From Flavobacterium arcticum (GTDB taxonomy: Bacteria > Bacteroidota > Bacteroidia > Flavobacteriales > Flavobacteriaceae), in contig NZ_CP031188.1 in the NCBI RefSeq assembly GCF_003344925.1, positions 1,672,501 through 1,736,500 of the forward strand: DNA of 64,000 nt. Direction: 5' to 3'. Shown in pieces: positions 1 through 8,008 of the stretch (its first letter is position 1; each line of letters starts with the position of its first letter). The notes under the pieces were generated by a model that did no database searches, was not told where the DNA came from, and worked only from the letters and a program-made list of their open reading frames with translations. The position numbers and the translations under genes are program-made.

Positions 1-373
1 CCATCCAGATGGCAAGCTCCAAGTTGTTAGAAGGGAATACTTCGTAGTAGTACGTTCTGTCGTCAGAAGTGTTGGCATTGTTATTACCCCCATTAGCAGT
101 AACTATTTTAAACCATTCACCACGATCGATGTTTTGAGTACCTTCAAATAAAAGGTGCTCAAAAAAGTGTGCGAAACCTGTTCTTTCAGGGTTTTCGTCT
201 TTAGAACCAACGTGGTACATTACCGAAGTAATAATAACAGGAGCTGTTTTGTCCTGGTGCAGTATAACGTGCATCCCGTTGTCTAGATCATATTCCTCAA
301 ATGCTACTTGTTGGGCCGATGCTACTCCGCCAAGCATGAGAAGTGAGCCCAAAGCCATTAAAGATTTTCTCAT
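1..373 (-). CDS. M16 family (insulinase-like) zinc peptidase, N-terminal part
   Basis: The gene starts at an ATG at 373 and runs off the left edge, leaving about 124 residues. A signal peptide covers roughly residues 1-20 (ending GVASA), so the protein is exported to the periplasm or outer membrane. The inverted zinc-binding motif HFFEH is at residues 69-73: the two His bind zinc and Glu72 is the catalytic base in the family. The following FEGTQN and NGGNNNANTSDDRT stretches are typical of the catalytic half of M16 peptidases. In Bacteroidota such genes often lie in pairs; the partner would be outside the window. Substrate cannot be told from this fragment. The family call is firm. Confidence 0.93.
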   Translation of the reverse strand, partial: MRKSLMALGSLLMLGGVASAQQVAFEEYDLDNGMHVILHQDKTAPVIITSVMYHVGSKDENPERTGFAHFFEHLLFEGTQNIDRGEWFKIVTANGGNNNANTSDDRTYYYEVFPSNNLELAIWM

Positions 374-512
374 AAAAATTAATAATTATTTTGATTTTGA
401 TAATTGGTACGCAATTTCGGCATTTTGTTACAATAAATCTAAGATTTTTTTCATGAATTGATAATCAGACTATTATAAGAGTAATTTTTCTGATAAAATT
501 TACTGTAAGGTG

Positions 513-542
513 TTGATTGATTAATAAATAGTTGTATATTTG
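513..542 (+). promoter_or_regulatory. rplU-rpmA promoter
   Basis: TTG at 513-515, 19 bases, then TATATTTG at 535-542 match the Bacteroidota sigma-A consensus (TTG, N17-23, TAnnTTTG). It ends about 30 bases before the rplU start. Confidence 0.75.
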
Positions 543-573
543 CAACCTTAAAATTTTAATAAACCATATTGTT

Positions 574-939
574 ATGTACGCAATCGTAGAGATAGCAGGG
601 CAACAATTTAAAGTTAGCAAAGACCAAAAAGTTTACGTTCACCGTTTAGAAGGTAAAGAAGGAGATGCAATTACATTTGCAAAAGTTCTTTTACTTGATG
701 ATAACGGAAATGTGACTATAGGCGCCCCCGCTATAGAAGGAGCTTCAGTAGAAGCCAAAGTGCTTCAGCACTTAAAAGGAGATAAAGTAATCGTTTTCAA
801 AAAGAAAAGAAGAAAAGGTTACAAAGTTAAAAACGGACACCGTCAGTCTTTAACTCAAATTTCTATTTCGGGCATTACTGCTCCGGGAGCAAAAAAGAAA
901 GCAACGAAAAAAGCGGCAGCTGAAGAAGCTGCAGAATAA
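574..939 (+). CDS. rplU: 50S ribosomal protein L21 (bL21)
   Basis: A 121-residue protein that is part of the large ribosomal subunit and contacts 23S rRNA. The start MYAIVEIAGQQFKV is the conserved N-terminus of bL21; an upstream in-frame ATG at 532 lies inside the promoter -7 element and is rejected. The conserved FKKKRRKGYKVKNGHRQ stretch is present near the end of the core. The last about 20 residues form a Lys/Ala/Glu-rich tail (AKKKATKKAAAEEAAE), a common flavobacterial extension. It is followed after 25 bases by rpmA, the usual pairing. Confidence 0.97.
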   Translation: MYAIVEIAGQQFKVSKDQKVYVHRLEGKEGDAITFAKVLLLDDNGNVTIGAPAIEGASVEAKVLQHLKGDKVIVFKKKRRKGYKVKNGHRQSLTQISISGITAPGAKKKATKKAAAEEAAE

Positions 940-964
940 TATTAACAATTAAAACTAAAACATC

Positions 965-1225
965 ATGGCTCACAAGAAAGGTGTCGGTAGTTCTAAGAAT
1001 GGTAGAGAATCAGAATCGAAACGTTTAGGTGTTAAGATTTATGGAGGTCAAGCTGCCATTGCCGGTAACATTATAGTAAGGCAAAGAGGTTCTAAACACA
1101 ACCCAGGTGAAAATGTTTACATGGGTAAAGATCATACTTTACATGCTAAAGTTGACGGTGTTGTGAAATTCCAGAAAAAAAGAGATGATAAGTCTTTTGT
1201 ATCTGTAGTTCCATTTGAAGCTTAA
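965..1225 (+). CDS. rpmA: 50S ribosomal protein L27 (bL27)
   Basis: An 86-residue large-subunit protein located near the peptidyl-transferase centre. It begins [18 protein letters not shown], the mature-type L27 N-terminus, with no Firmicutes-type cleavable extension. It is co-transcribed with rplU from the promoter at 513-542 and ended by the hairpin at 1251-1284. Length and sequence are typical. Confidence 0.98.
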   Translation: MAHKKGVGSSKNGRESESKRLGVKIYGGQAAIAGNIIVRQRGSKHNPGENVYMGKDHTLHAKVDGVVKFQKKRDDKSFVSVVPFEA

Positions 1226-1250
1226 GACATAAGAAAAAGAAAAATTATAT

Positions 1251-1284
1251 AAAAACCCGCTCTTAATACAAGAGCGGGTTTTTT
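1251..1284. terminator. Rho-independent terminator, probably bidirectional
   Basis: A near-perfect stem AAAACCCGCTCTT / AAGAGCGGGTTTT with a 5-base loop is followed by T on the plus strand and preceded by A-rich sequence. It serves rpmA and probably the convergent gene ending at 1297. Confidence 0.9.
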
Positions 1285-1296
1285 GTTGTTTACTAT

Positions 1297-1767
1297 TTAA
1301 AGCGTTTTAGCTATAATAATATGCCACTTTTTTATGAGCTTCAACTCTTCATCTACCTGTAAGCTAATGTTAGCGTCAAAAAATAAAATACGGATTTCAT
1401 CTTCTGGATGAGTTTTTATAAAAGAAAGTTCTAACTTACGGACAGCCATTGGCTCTATATCTTCGTTTTCTAATACTCTGCTAGCGTTTACTATACGGCA
1501 TTGCTTTATTGTATTAAGGTTTATTTGTACAGCCTCTTTAGTAGGAGCTTCTATGAAAAAGAGTGTTTTATTGGTACTATCAATTCCTATAGCCGATTGG
1601 TTCCATATATCATATTGTTCTATGGTACACCATTTGTCTTTTGCAGTCTTTAATAATTTATTTAATATTACCTTTTCTTCATTTTTTCTTTTGGTTTGTG
1701 CTAATACGAGTGGTATAAAAATAAGGATAAAAATAGCAATCCCTATTATAATTGTTCCTGTTTCCAT
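1297..1767 (-). CDS. Small membrane-anchored protein of unknown function
   Basis: 156 residues. One strongly hydrophobic segment (about residues 4-23, IIIGIAIFILIFIPLVLA) is followed by a basic TKRKNEEK stretch, so the bulk of the protein is probably cytoplasmic and anchored at the inner membrane. The soluble part alternates beta and alpha segments with no motif I recognise. It is the last gene of a minus-strand run that begins with aat at 3353. No function is proposed. Confidence 0.75.
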   Translation of the reverse strand: METGTIIIGIAIFILIFIPLVLAQTKRKNEEKVILNKLLKTAKDKWCTIEQYDIWNQSAIGIDSTNKTLFFIEAPTKEAVQINLNTIKQCRIVNASRVLENEDIEPMAVRKLELSFIKTHPEDEIRILFFDANISLQVDEELKLIKKWHIIIAKTL

Positions 1768-1861
1768 TGTTTTTAATATTGTATATAATGCGTTATGAGG
1801 TCATTGCGTATGCAAGACCCTGTTGTTATTTAAGATTTGTAAAACGATTGTTTGTATAGTT

Positions 1862-2248
1862 TTACCAAAAATAATGGAAGGGGAAAATGAGGTCTGATTT
1901 TCGGTAGCGGACAATAATATTTTTTGAGTATAAAAAATAATTACTACCGTTTTGTAACCAGTGTTCTTTTACAGCGCTGTTATTAATTAAAAGTGCTGTA
2001 AAAGGGTTTTTAAGATTAGCTGGAAGCTTTTTGAAAGAATTTCTAGTAAATTCTAACTGGGGTAATTGTGCGGCATACAGAATAGTTGCCTTTGAGAAAG
2101 AATAACTTTTTTCTTGGCTATTGCCAGTTATCTTTGCCTTAGGCTTTTTATTAGTATTATCGCTTATGTTTACTGCATTGATGCTAAAATAAAGCGATGA
2201 TAGCGCAACAAGTAAAATGGCGTAAAAAAAGTATATTAAGTTTTTCAC
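1862..2248 (-). CDS. Short exported or membrane-anchored protein of unknown function
   Basis: 128 residues with an N-terminal hydrophobic segment (about residues 5-24), then a polar Lys/Asn/Ser-rich linker and a short globular part ending RKSDLIFPFHYFW. No known domain was recognised. It lies between two other small membrane proteins, downstream of aat on the same strand and 48 bases from the preceding gene. The low-complexity AT-rich coding and unknown family keep confidence moderate. Confidence 0.65.
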   Translation of the reverse strand: MKNLIYFFYAILLVALSSLYFSINAVNISDNTNKKPKAKITGNSQEKSYSFSKATILYAAQLPQLEFTRNSFKKLPANLKNPFTALLINNSAVKEHWLQNGSNYFLYSKNIIVRYRKSDLIFPFHYFW

Positions 2249-2296
2249 GACACAAATTTAATACATTAAATTGTATTTCAAGAAATAGTTATGATA

Positions 2297-2704
2297 CTAT
2301 AAAAAAGCTACTAATCGCGATGTTAGTAGAATCATGACCATGTGCAATAAAAATAATTTGCGTTCCTGATCTTTTAAGAAAGCATAAATCATGAAAATGA
2401 TGTTAATACCTGCTAATGTATAAACAATAGTACTTATTCCAGAAAAATGCTTGTTGTTTACCGCAATTAATGATGCAGCTATAATAGCTGTTATAATAAT
2501 TGACGATGTTACTTTTAAACCTGTTTGTTTGGTTTCTAGACTAACTATGGCAGCTATCATTTTTACAGGTACAAAGTAAAGTGCTACTATACCTCCTATT
2601 ATTAAATAAGTGTTTACGCTAAACACCTCTTGCCTAAAAAGGAAAAAGGAGAGTAGGGTAATCATGAGCGCAAAAACCTCATAATATTTTTTAATTGTTT
2701 TCAT
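2297..2704 (-). CDS. Small multi-pass membrane protein
   Basis: 135 residues with about four hydrophobic helices (near residues 10-22, 32-52, 67-84 and 92-110, plus a hydrophobic C-terminus). It begins 13 bases after the aat stop codon on the minus strand, so the two are almost certainly co-transcribed. It contains no catalytic motif I can identify and is an uncharacterised inner-membrane protein, frequent in flavobacteria beside aat. Confidence 0.78.
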   Translation of the reverse strand: MKTIKKYYEVFALMITLLSFFLFRQEVFSVNTYLIIGGIVALYFVPVKMIAAIVSLETKQTGLKVTSSIIITAIIAASLIAVNNKHFSGISTIVYTLAGINIIFMIYAFLKDQERKLFLLHMVMILLTSRLVAFL

Positions 2705-2717
2705 TTGTTTACTATTT

Positions 2718-3353
2718 TTAATTGGTTATTATCTCTATAAATGTTTCTCGGTCTATTTCTCTTGCTCCAAGGCTTTCTAAATGCGAGTTGTGTACTTGGC
2801 AATCTAGTATACGGTAATTTTCACGCTTTAGTTTTTGTGCCAGTGCTATAAAAGCTATTTTACTGGCATTAGATACTTTAGAAAACATACTTTCGCCACA
2901 AAAAACAGTGCCTAAATCTATACCATATAAGCCACCTACAAGCTCGTTATCTTGCCATACCTCTACTGATTTTGCATAACCTAACTCATGTAAACGAGTA
3001 TAAGCCTGTATCATGTCTTCTGTTATCCAAGTGCCGTCCTGCCCGTTACGGCTAATGCTGCGGCAATTGGTTATTACTTCTTTAAAAGCAGTGTTGTAAG
3101 TAATCTTAAAAATACCACGATTAATTACATTGCGCATACTTTTAGAAATTTTTAGCTCTTCAAAAAAGAGTACCATGCGTTCTGGCGGACTCCACCATAG
3201 TATTGGCTCGTCGTCTTCAAACCAAGGGAATATACCACTTCTATAGGCTAATAATAGTCTTTCGGTAGTTAAATCGCCACCAATAGCTACAATGCCCTCA
3301 GGAGAAGCATTATAAACAGATGGGAAATAAAGTTCGCGCGAAAGGAAATACAT
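2718..3353 (-). CDS. aat: Leucyl/phenylalanyl-tRNA--protein transferase
   Basis: 211 residues, normal for the family. Transfers Leu or Phe from aminoacyl-tRNA to the N-terminal Lys or Arg of proteins, creating an N-degron for ClpS/ClpAP. Diagnostic segments are FPSVYNASPEGIVAIGGDLT near residue 10, YRSGIFPWFEDDEPILWWSP and, later, GGLYGIDLGTVFCGESMFS and ILDCQVHNSHLESLGA, all close to the family consensus. It is first in a minus-strand run with three small membrane or exported proteins downstream. A -7 element is at 3379-3386. Confidence 0.96.
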   Translation of the reverse strand: MYFLSRELYFPSVYNASPEGIVAIGGDLTTERLLLAYRSGIFPWFEDDEPILWWSPPERMVLFFEELKISKSMRNVINRGIFKITYNTAFKEVITNCRSISRNGQDGTWITEDMIQAYTRLHELGYAKSVEVWQDNELVGGLYGIDLGTVFCGESMFSKVSNASKIAFIALAQKLKRENYRILDCQVHNSHLESLGAREIDRETFIEIITN

Positions 3354-3378
3354 GGTTAATTAAATTTTAATTAAATAT

Positions 3379-3386
3379 CAAATTTA
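3379..3386 (-). promoter_or_regulatory. -7 element of the aat promoter
   Basis: TAAATTTG on the minus strand, about 25 bases upstream of the aat ATG, fits TAnnTTTG. No convincing -33 TTG is visible at the right distance. Confidence 0.5.
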
Positions 3387-3532
3387 TAAAATTGTTACGT
3401 CGTTTCATTCGTTTATGGTGATAAATAGTGAAACTTAATAGTATATGTTTTTTTAAAATAATTGGCAGGAAAAAGAGGGGTGTAATGAAAATGATTATAC
3501 CTTTCGGTGTTTAATTTATAACACTATTTTCG

Positions 3533-4168
3533 ATGAAATATTTTATTGTAGTATTGTTTCTTGTAATGACCTCTATGAGCTTTTCTCAGGTGTTTAATAT
3601 GGAAAAAGATACTATACAGATGGCAGAGGTTGTTTTAAAAAAAGAGCATACTAAATATCGAATAAAAACTATAAAACTAAAAGGGGCGTGCTATTATGCT
3701 GAGGATATGCGGAATACTTTTGAGATAATAACCTTACTAGAAAATTTGCCTGATGGATATTTAGAATCTATTTCTTTTAATTTTAATGGGTTATACAGCT
3801 CATACAAAGATCAATTAGAGCATTTTAAAGAAACCGAACTCGAGTTTGTGGTATATGAAGTGAATGAAGGTGGTACTCCAGGAGATAAGATAGTACATGA
3901 TGCTATGCCTATACATATAGGTAAAGAATATATAGGTAAGGTGGTTATAAATGTTTCAGGACTTAATATTAAGAGTCAAAAACAGCTATTTATAGGTGTT
4001 AGGCGAATATCTGGTAGTGGGAATAAAAATGAATTTTCTATTAGTTGTCTATGCAATGGTCAAGATAAATATGTTACCCTATCTCGTGCTGATGCAACCT
4101 CTGGGTGGAAACGTCGCTGGGAATGTGCTGCTTTAAAAGTAGATGTTAGCATACAAGTAGCTCATTAA
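3533..4168 (+). CDS. Exported protein of unknown function
   Basis: 211 residues with a clear signal peptide (residues 1-19, ending SMSFSQ, a typical flavobacterial cleavage context). The rest is predicted beta-rich: alternating hydrophobic stretches such as ESISFNFNG, LEFVVYEVNEGG and GKVVINVSG suggest a jelly-roll-like sandwich. Two Cys occur in the ISCLCNG segment. No family was recognised and there is no C-terminal sorting domain. It is a single-gene unit, divergent from aat and ended by the terminator at 4174-4213. Confidence 0.75.
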   Translation: MKYFIVVLFLVMTSMSFSQVFNMEKDTIQMAEVVLKKEHTKYRIKTIKLKGACYYAEDMRNTFEIITLLENLPDGYLESISFNFNGLYSSYKDQLEHFKETELEFVVYEVNEGGTPGDKIVHDAMPIHIGKEYIGKVVINVSGLNIKSQKQLFIGVRRISGSGNKNEFSISCLCNGQDKYVTLSRADATSGWKRRWECAALKVDVSIQVAH

Positions 4169-4173
4169 TATAT

Positions 4174-4213
4174 TACAACAAACCCTGAAGTCAATAACTT
4201 CAGGTTTTGTTGT
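4174..4213. terminator. Bidirectional terminator between convergent genes
   Basis: A long imperfect stem (core CCTGAAGT/ACTTCAGG, loop CAATA) is flanked by A-rich and T-rich arms on either side. It ends both the exported protein (plus) and the DUF3127 gene (minus). Confidence 0.85.
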
Positions 4214-4231
4214 TTATAGGTGCTTTCTTGT

Positions 4232-4627
4232 TTAGAAAGGTAAATCGTCGTGATCTTCTTCTTTAAAGTTTGTTGCTGGCTCAAAAGAATCTTGCGAGCT
4301 GGGAGGCATTGGTGGTGCAGCTTGGTAGCCACCACCTGCTGGTGCTTCGGGCTGTAGTTTTTCTATTCTCCACCCTTGTATAGAGTTAAAGTATTTGGTT
4401 TCGCCTTGTGGGTTTACCCACTCTCTACCGCGTAGGTTAATAGATATTTTTACAGGTTCGCCTACGTTATAGCTGTTTAGTAGGTCACATTTGTCTTGTG
4501 TAAACTCTACCATTATATGCTGTGGGTATTGCTCGTCAGTAGTAACTACTACTTCTCTTTTTCTAAATCCGTTGCTACCAAATGTTTTGGTCTCATCAAT
4601 CATCTTAATTCTTCCTGAAACTTCCAT
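4232..4627 (-). CDS. DUF3127 protein with SSB-like acidic tail
   Basis: 131 residues. Residues 1-95 (MEVSGRIKMIDETKTFGSNG through the IQGWRIEKL segment) match the DUF3127 family, a small OB-fold-like protein of Bacteroidota. The linker (residues 95-120) is Pro/Gly/Ser/Gln-rich and the protein ends EEDHDDLPF. That tip closely resembles the C-terminal peptide of single-stranded-DNA-binding protein (D-D-D-I/L-P-F), which docks DNA-repair partners. Domain layout OB-like core, flexible linker, acidic tip is the same as SSB, so a nucleic-acid role is inferred, not proven. Confidence 0.88.
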   Translation of the reverse strand: MEVSGRIKMIDETKTFGSNGFRKREVVVTTDEQYPQHIMVEFTQDKCDLLNSYNVGEPVKISINLRGREWVNPQGETKYFNSIQGWRIEKLQPEAPAGGGYQAAPPMPPSSQDSFEPATNFKEEDHDDLPF

Positions 4628-4672
4628 AATTCTCCTTGTTATTTTCTGCCTAAGGCAGCCATCGTTAATATA

Positions 4673-5554
4673 TTAAAAATTCTTTTCTGCTAGTAATACT
4701 TTCCATGCTTTTAGCACTTCGTTATTATCAAGATATTGTTTTGCTATTCTATATTTTTTATCAGCATCGTCAGCACTAAGGAGTGCTTTTATTTCAAAAT
4801 CTTCTTTTATAAATTGGGCTATCTCATTATCATTAGGTAGTGTTTCTACATTACCCAGTTTACCAAGATCGTTACCGTTAAAAAGATCGCATTCTTTTAC
4901 AAAACTAGGAATACTATCTACCCCTATGCCTAATGTGGTAAGAGGTTTTTCTACTTCAAATAGTCCTTGGTTAGCACGGCTGTACCAGTTGCCACCCATA
5001 CGCGATACTAGGTCTATTTTAGTCTGGTCTACAGCGCCATTTTCATCTAATATGGCTTCATCTACGTGTATTTTTACTACTTCGCATATAATTAGGTTAC
5101 CAGCCCCGCCTTCGTTACCTAATGCTATAATATCATTCACTTTGCACTCAAACTGTACGGGCGATTCTTTAACCCTAAAAGGTTTTACCACATCACTAGG
5201 TAGCATGGTAAGTCCTGCTTTTTCAAACTCATTTACACCTTCGCTATATTCAGTACTCGATAACGATGCTTGTTGTACTATAGCATAGTTAACTACATTA
5301 ATAACCACCTCACGATTAAGTTCGGTATTGAGAAGCGTATGTTTAACGGTGTTATTCCTTACCCTACGTGCTGGTGAAAACACCAGTATAGGCGGGTTAG
5401 CACTAAACACATTAAAAAAACTAAAAGGTGAAAGGTTTGGCACATTGTTTCTGTCCAGTGTACTGGCAAAAGCAATAGGTCTTGGTCCTACAGCACCTTG
5501 CAGGTAGCCCTGTAGTTTTGCGGTAGGTATTTCTTTAGGATCAATACTAAGCAT
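4673..5554 (-). CDS. Flavin reductase-like, FMN-binding split-barrel protein
   Basis: 293 residues from the ATG at 5554. An in-frame TTG at 5575 lies inside a TATCTTTG -7 element (5573-5580) and is rejected. The N-terminal 200 residues are a flavin-reductase/DIM6 type split barrel: GAVGPRPIAFASTLDRNN, NLSPFSFFNVFSANPP and the VVINVVNY segment form the flavin-binding core. The C-terminal about 90 residues are helical and usual for this Bacteroidota subfamily. It probably reduces or uses flavin with NAD(P)H; the substrate is unknown. Confidence 0.88.
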   Translation of the reverse strand: MLSIDPKEIPTAKLQGYLQGAVGPRPIAFASTLDRNNVPNLSPFSFFNVFSANPPILVFSPARRVRNNTVKHTLLNTELNREVVINVVNYAIVQQASLSSTEYSEGVNEFEKAGLTMLPSDVVKPFRVKESPVQFECKVNDIIALGNEGGAGNLIICEVVKIHVDEAILDENGAVDQTKIDLVSRMGGNWYSRANQGLFEVEKPLTTLGIGVDSIPSFVKECDLFNGNDLGKLGNVETLPNDNEIAQFIKEDFEIKALLSADDADKKYRIAKQYLDNNEVLKAWKVLLAEKNF

Positions 5555-5730
5555 TACAGTAGTTGTTTTGTACAAAGATACTTTTTCTGCCAGTACTAAA
5601 AAACGGCTGTTCGAAATTTAACCTCTTATGTTAATAACTAATACTAAAATGGTTTCTTACTGCGTTACTACCTTTTATGTTTACTTAGCACAGTTAACTT
5701 TTACTATCTTTAAGCCTCAAAATTTATTCT

Positions 5731-6894
5731 ATGCAATTTTCAGATAAAAGGAGCATTATCCGTTCGGTAATTATAGTTAGCTCATTCCTTATTGTTATCC
5801 TTATTTTATGGAATACCTACTACCTTTTTCAGTTGTTTAAAGATGAAGAGCGAATGAAAATGGAGCTTTGGTCTAGTGCTACAGAGGCTATATTTAGTCC
5901 TACTGAAGATAAAGCGCTAGAGACGCTTAACAGTATTACTAATAACAATACTACTATACCTATTATCTTGACCGATGCTAGAGGAGTAATACAAAAGTCG
6001 AAAAATATTGATCCTGCTATTTTAGATGGTAATATTGTTAAAGACTCTATCCAAGCATACAAACTACTAGAAAAATTTAAGGCAGATAACAATAGACTTA
6101 CGGTAGAATATTTGCCAGGCGAAGTACAGTATGTTTATTATGGTAATTCTACATTATTGAATGTGCTTAAATATTACCCTATGGCTCTTGCGCTTATTAT
6201 TGTGCTTTTTGGAGCTGTAGTATATAACTTTTACAGAGCAACAAAAGCAGGGGCACAAAATAGGCTCTGGGCAGGTATGGCAAAAGAGACAGCCCACCAG
6301 ATAGGCACACCATTATCATCATTGCTAGGGTGGATAGAGATAATGAAAATAGATAATGTAGATGAAACGACCGTAACAGAAGTAGAAAAGGATGTAAGTC
6401 GCTTGCAAACTATTGCCGAGCGTTTTTCTAAAATAGGTTCAGAGCCTGTACTAGAAGAGCGCGATATTATAGCAGAAACAGAAAAATCTTTTGATTACTT
6501 AAAAGCAAGAGCATCTAAACAGGTTGTGTTTAACTTCTCGGCACCCGACTATCCTGTCATGGCAATGCTTAACCCTGAATTGCATAGTTGGACAATAGAA
6601 AACTTAGTGAAAAATGCCATAGATGCTATGAAGGGCAAGGGTAGTTTAGATGTAATTATAGAAGATCGCGAAAAATATATAAAAATTAAAGTTTGCGACT
6701 CTGGTAAGGGTATGGCAAAAGGGCAATTTAAAAAAGTTTTTGAACCTGGTTTTACTACCAAGAAAAGAGGGTGGGGGCTTGGGCTATCGTTAACCAAGCG
6801 TATTGTAGAAGAATACCATAAAGGTAAAATAAAAGTATTAAGCTCCGAAGTAGGTAAGGGTACTATTATGCAGGCAAGTTTTCCTAAAAAGTAA
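5731..6894 (+). CDS. Sensor histidine kinase (orphan)
   Basis: 387 residues. Two transmembrane helices (about 12-34 and 149-168) enclose a roughly 115-residue periplasmic sensor region. The cytoplasmic part has the H-box AHQIGTPLSS with phospho-acceptor His189, the N-box NLVKNAIDAM (Asn295), the G1 box DSGKGM, the F-box FEPGFTT and the G2 box GWGLGLSLT, so it looks catalytically complete. No HAMP domain is obvious. No response-regulator gene is adjacent; the partner is encoded elsewhere. A TATCTTTA -7-like element lies just upstream and a terminator follows immediately. Signal unknown. Confidence 0.93.
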   Translation: MQFSDKRSIIRSVIIVSSFLIVILILWNTYYLFQLFKDEERMKMELWSSATEAIFSPTEDKALETLNSITNNNTTIPIILTDARGVIQKSKNIDPAILDGNIVKDSIQAYKLLEKFKADNNRLTVEYLPGEVQYVYYGNSTLLNVLKYYPMALALIIVLFGAVVYNFYRATKAGAQNRLWAGMAKETAHQIGTPLSSLLGWIEIMKIDNVDETTVTEVEKDVSRLQTIAERFSKIGSEPVLEERDIIAETEKSFDYLKARASKQVVFNFSAPDYPVMAMLNPELHSWTIENLVKNAIDAMKGKGSLDVIIEDREKYIKIKVCDSGKGMAKGQFKKVFEPGFTTKKRGWGLGLSLTKRIVEEYHKGKIKVLSSEVGKGTIMQASFPKK

Positions 6895-6924
6895 AAAAGC
6901 AGGAAAATTTATTTCCTGCTTTTT
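6894..6924 (+). terminator. Rho-independent terminator
   Basis: Stem AAAAAGCAGGAAA / TTTCCTGCTTTTT with loop ATTTA, directly after the histidine kinase stop codon. The symmetrical A and T arms could also serve the convergent HIT gene. Confidence 0.9.
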
Positions 6925-6963
6925 GTTATATAATTAGTAGCGCTTAGTATTACAATGTAATTG

Positions 6964-7353
6964 CTACATGTTTTTGCTAATACTAGCTGCTATTGTTTCA
7001 AACTCTTCTTTTTCCAGTTTTACTTTATCAATGAATCGCATTTCATCCATTTCGTTAAGCGGTATGAGGTGTACGTGTACATGTGGTACTTCTAGTCCTA
7101 CAACAGCCATGCCTACACGTTTACAGGGAACTGTTTTTTCTATAGCATTAGCTACTTTATAGCTAAACTGCATCAATCCAAGATACAGTGCTTCGTCCAT
7201 GTCAAAAATTTTGTTTATTTCCTTTTTAGGAATACACAACGTGTGCCCTTTTGCATTAGGGTTAACATCTAAAAAAGCCAAGAAGTTATCATCTTCTGCT
7301 ATTTTATATGCAGGTATTTCGCCGTTTACAATTTTTGTGAATATAGAGCTCAT
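6964..7353 (-). CDS. HIT family nucleotide-binding hydrolase
   Basis: 129 residues. Histidine-triad proteins hydrolyse purine nucleoside phosphoramidates or related phosphoanhydrides. The triad HVHVHLIP is near residues 90-97, its second His being the catalytic nucleophile in the family, and the N-terminal SIFTKIVNGEIPAYKIAED is typical of bacterial HinT-like members. It lies 18 bases downstream of greA on the same strand, an arrangement common in flavobacteria, so the two share a transcript. Confidence 0.94.
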   Translation of the reverse strand: MSSIFTKIVNGEIPAYKIAEDDNFLAFLDVNPNAKGHTLCIPKKEINKIFDMDEALYLGLMQFSYKVANAIEKTVPCKRVGMAVVGLEVPHVHVHLIPLNEMDEMRFIDKVKLEKEEFETIAASISKNM

Positions 7354-7371
7354 ACAGTTTTGTTTTTATGG

Positions 7372-7848
7372 TTATGCTCTTGATATTTCAAGCACTTCAA
7401 ATTTTAAAACACCATTGGGAACATTAATTTCGGCAACCTCTCCTACAGATTTTCCTAAAAGTCCTTTGCCTATAGGTGATGTAACTGATATTTTACCTGT
7501 CTTAAGGTCAGCTTCACTTTCTGCAACTAGCGTATAGGTCATTTCCATGCCGTTGGCTTGGTTTTTAATTTTCACGGTAGATAGTACTAAAGCTTTAGTC
7601 AGGTCAAGTTGCGACTCATCTATAAGTCTTGCATTAGAGAGTACCTCTTCCATTTTAGAAATTTTCATTTCTAATAATCCCTGAGCTTCTTTTGCAGCAT
7701 CATATTCTGCATTTTCAGATAAATCTCCTTTATCTCTCGCCTCGGCTATAGCCTGAGAAGCTTTTGGGCGTTCTATGCTTTTTAGCTGATCCAGCTCATC
7801 TCTTAACTTTTTTAATCCTTCTGCTGTGTAATAAGATACTGTACTCAT
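7372..7848 (-). CDS. greA: Transcription elongation factor GreA
   Basis: 158 residues. Binds the RNA-polymerase secondary channel and stimulates cleavage of backtracked RNA. The N-terminal coiled coil carries the acidic tip GDLSENAEYDAAKEAQ (about residues 41-56), and the C-terminal FKBP-like domain contains TSPIGKGLLGKSVGE. Full length, all key residues present. First gene of a greA-HIT unit; the leader has a promoter at 7905-7912 and a terminator-like hairpin at 7872-7897. Confidence 0.97.
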   Translation of the reverse strand: MSTVSYYTAEGLKKLRDELDQLKSIERPKASQAIAEARDKGDLSENAEYDAAKEAQGLLEMKISKMEEVLSNARLIDESQLDLTKALVLSTVKIKNQANGMEMTYTLVAESEADLKTGKISVTSPIGKGLLGKSVGEVAEINVPNGVLKFEVLEISRA

Positions 7849-7871
7849 AACTTCATCATTTATATAAATAG

Positions 7872-7897
7872 AAAAAATCCCATTCAGGACGGGATTT
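7872..7897 (-). promoter_or_regulatory. Terminator-like hairpin in the greA leader
   Basis: On the minus strand AAATCCC, a 9-base loop and GGGATTT run straight into TTTTTT, ending about 24 bases before the greA ATG. It has the form of a rho-independent terminator lying between promoter and gene; an attenuator or a 5' stabilising hairpin are both possible. Confidence 0.55.
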
Positions 7898-7904
7898 CTT
7901 TCTG

Positions 7905-7912
7905 CAAAGATA
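7905..7912 (-). promoter_or_regulatory. -7 element of the greA promoter
   Basis: TATCTTTG on the minus strand (TAnnTTTG). The predicted start is near 7898, so transcription would begin at the foot of the leader hairpin. Confidence 0.6.
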
Positions 7913-8008
7913 ATATTTTTTTAATATGTCTGTTTTATTACTGTGTGCAATGGCACTTGTCAAAGTTAATTAATTTAAATTTGTTTCATAATTATTAAGT
8001 AGAAATTT

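Noticed and set aside
249..461. Plus-strand 70-residue reading frame near the left edge
   Set aside because: It lies antisense to the M16 peptidase, which has a signal peptide and the HFFEH motif.
532..573. ATG start extending L21 by 14 residues
   Set aside because: The codons overlap the promoter -7 element and the family starts at MYAIVEIAGQQ.
5555..5575. TTG start extending the flavin reductase by seven residues
   Set aside because: It falls inside a TATCTTTG promoter element; the ATG at 5554 fits the family better.
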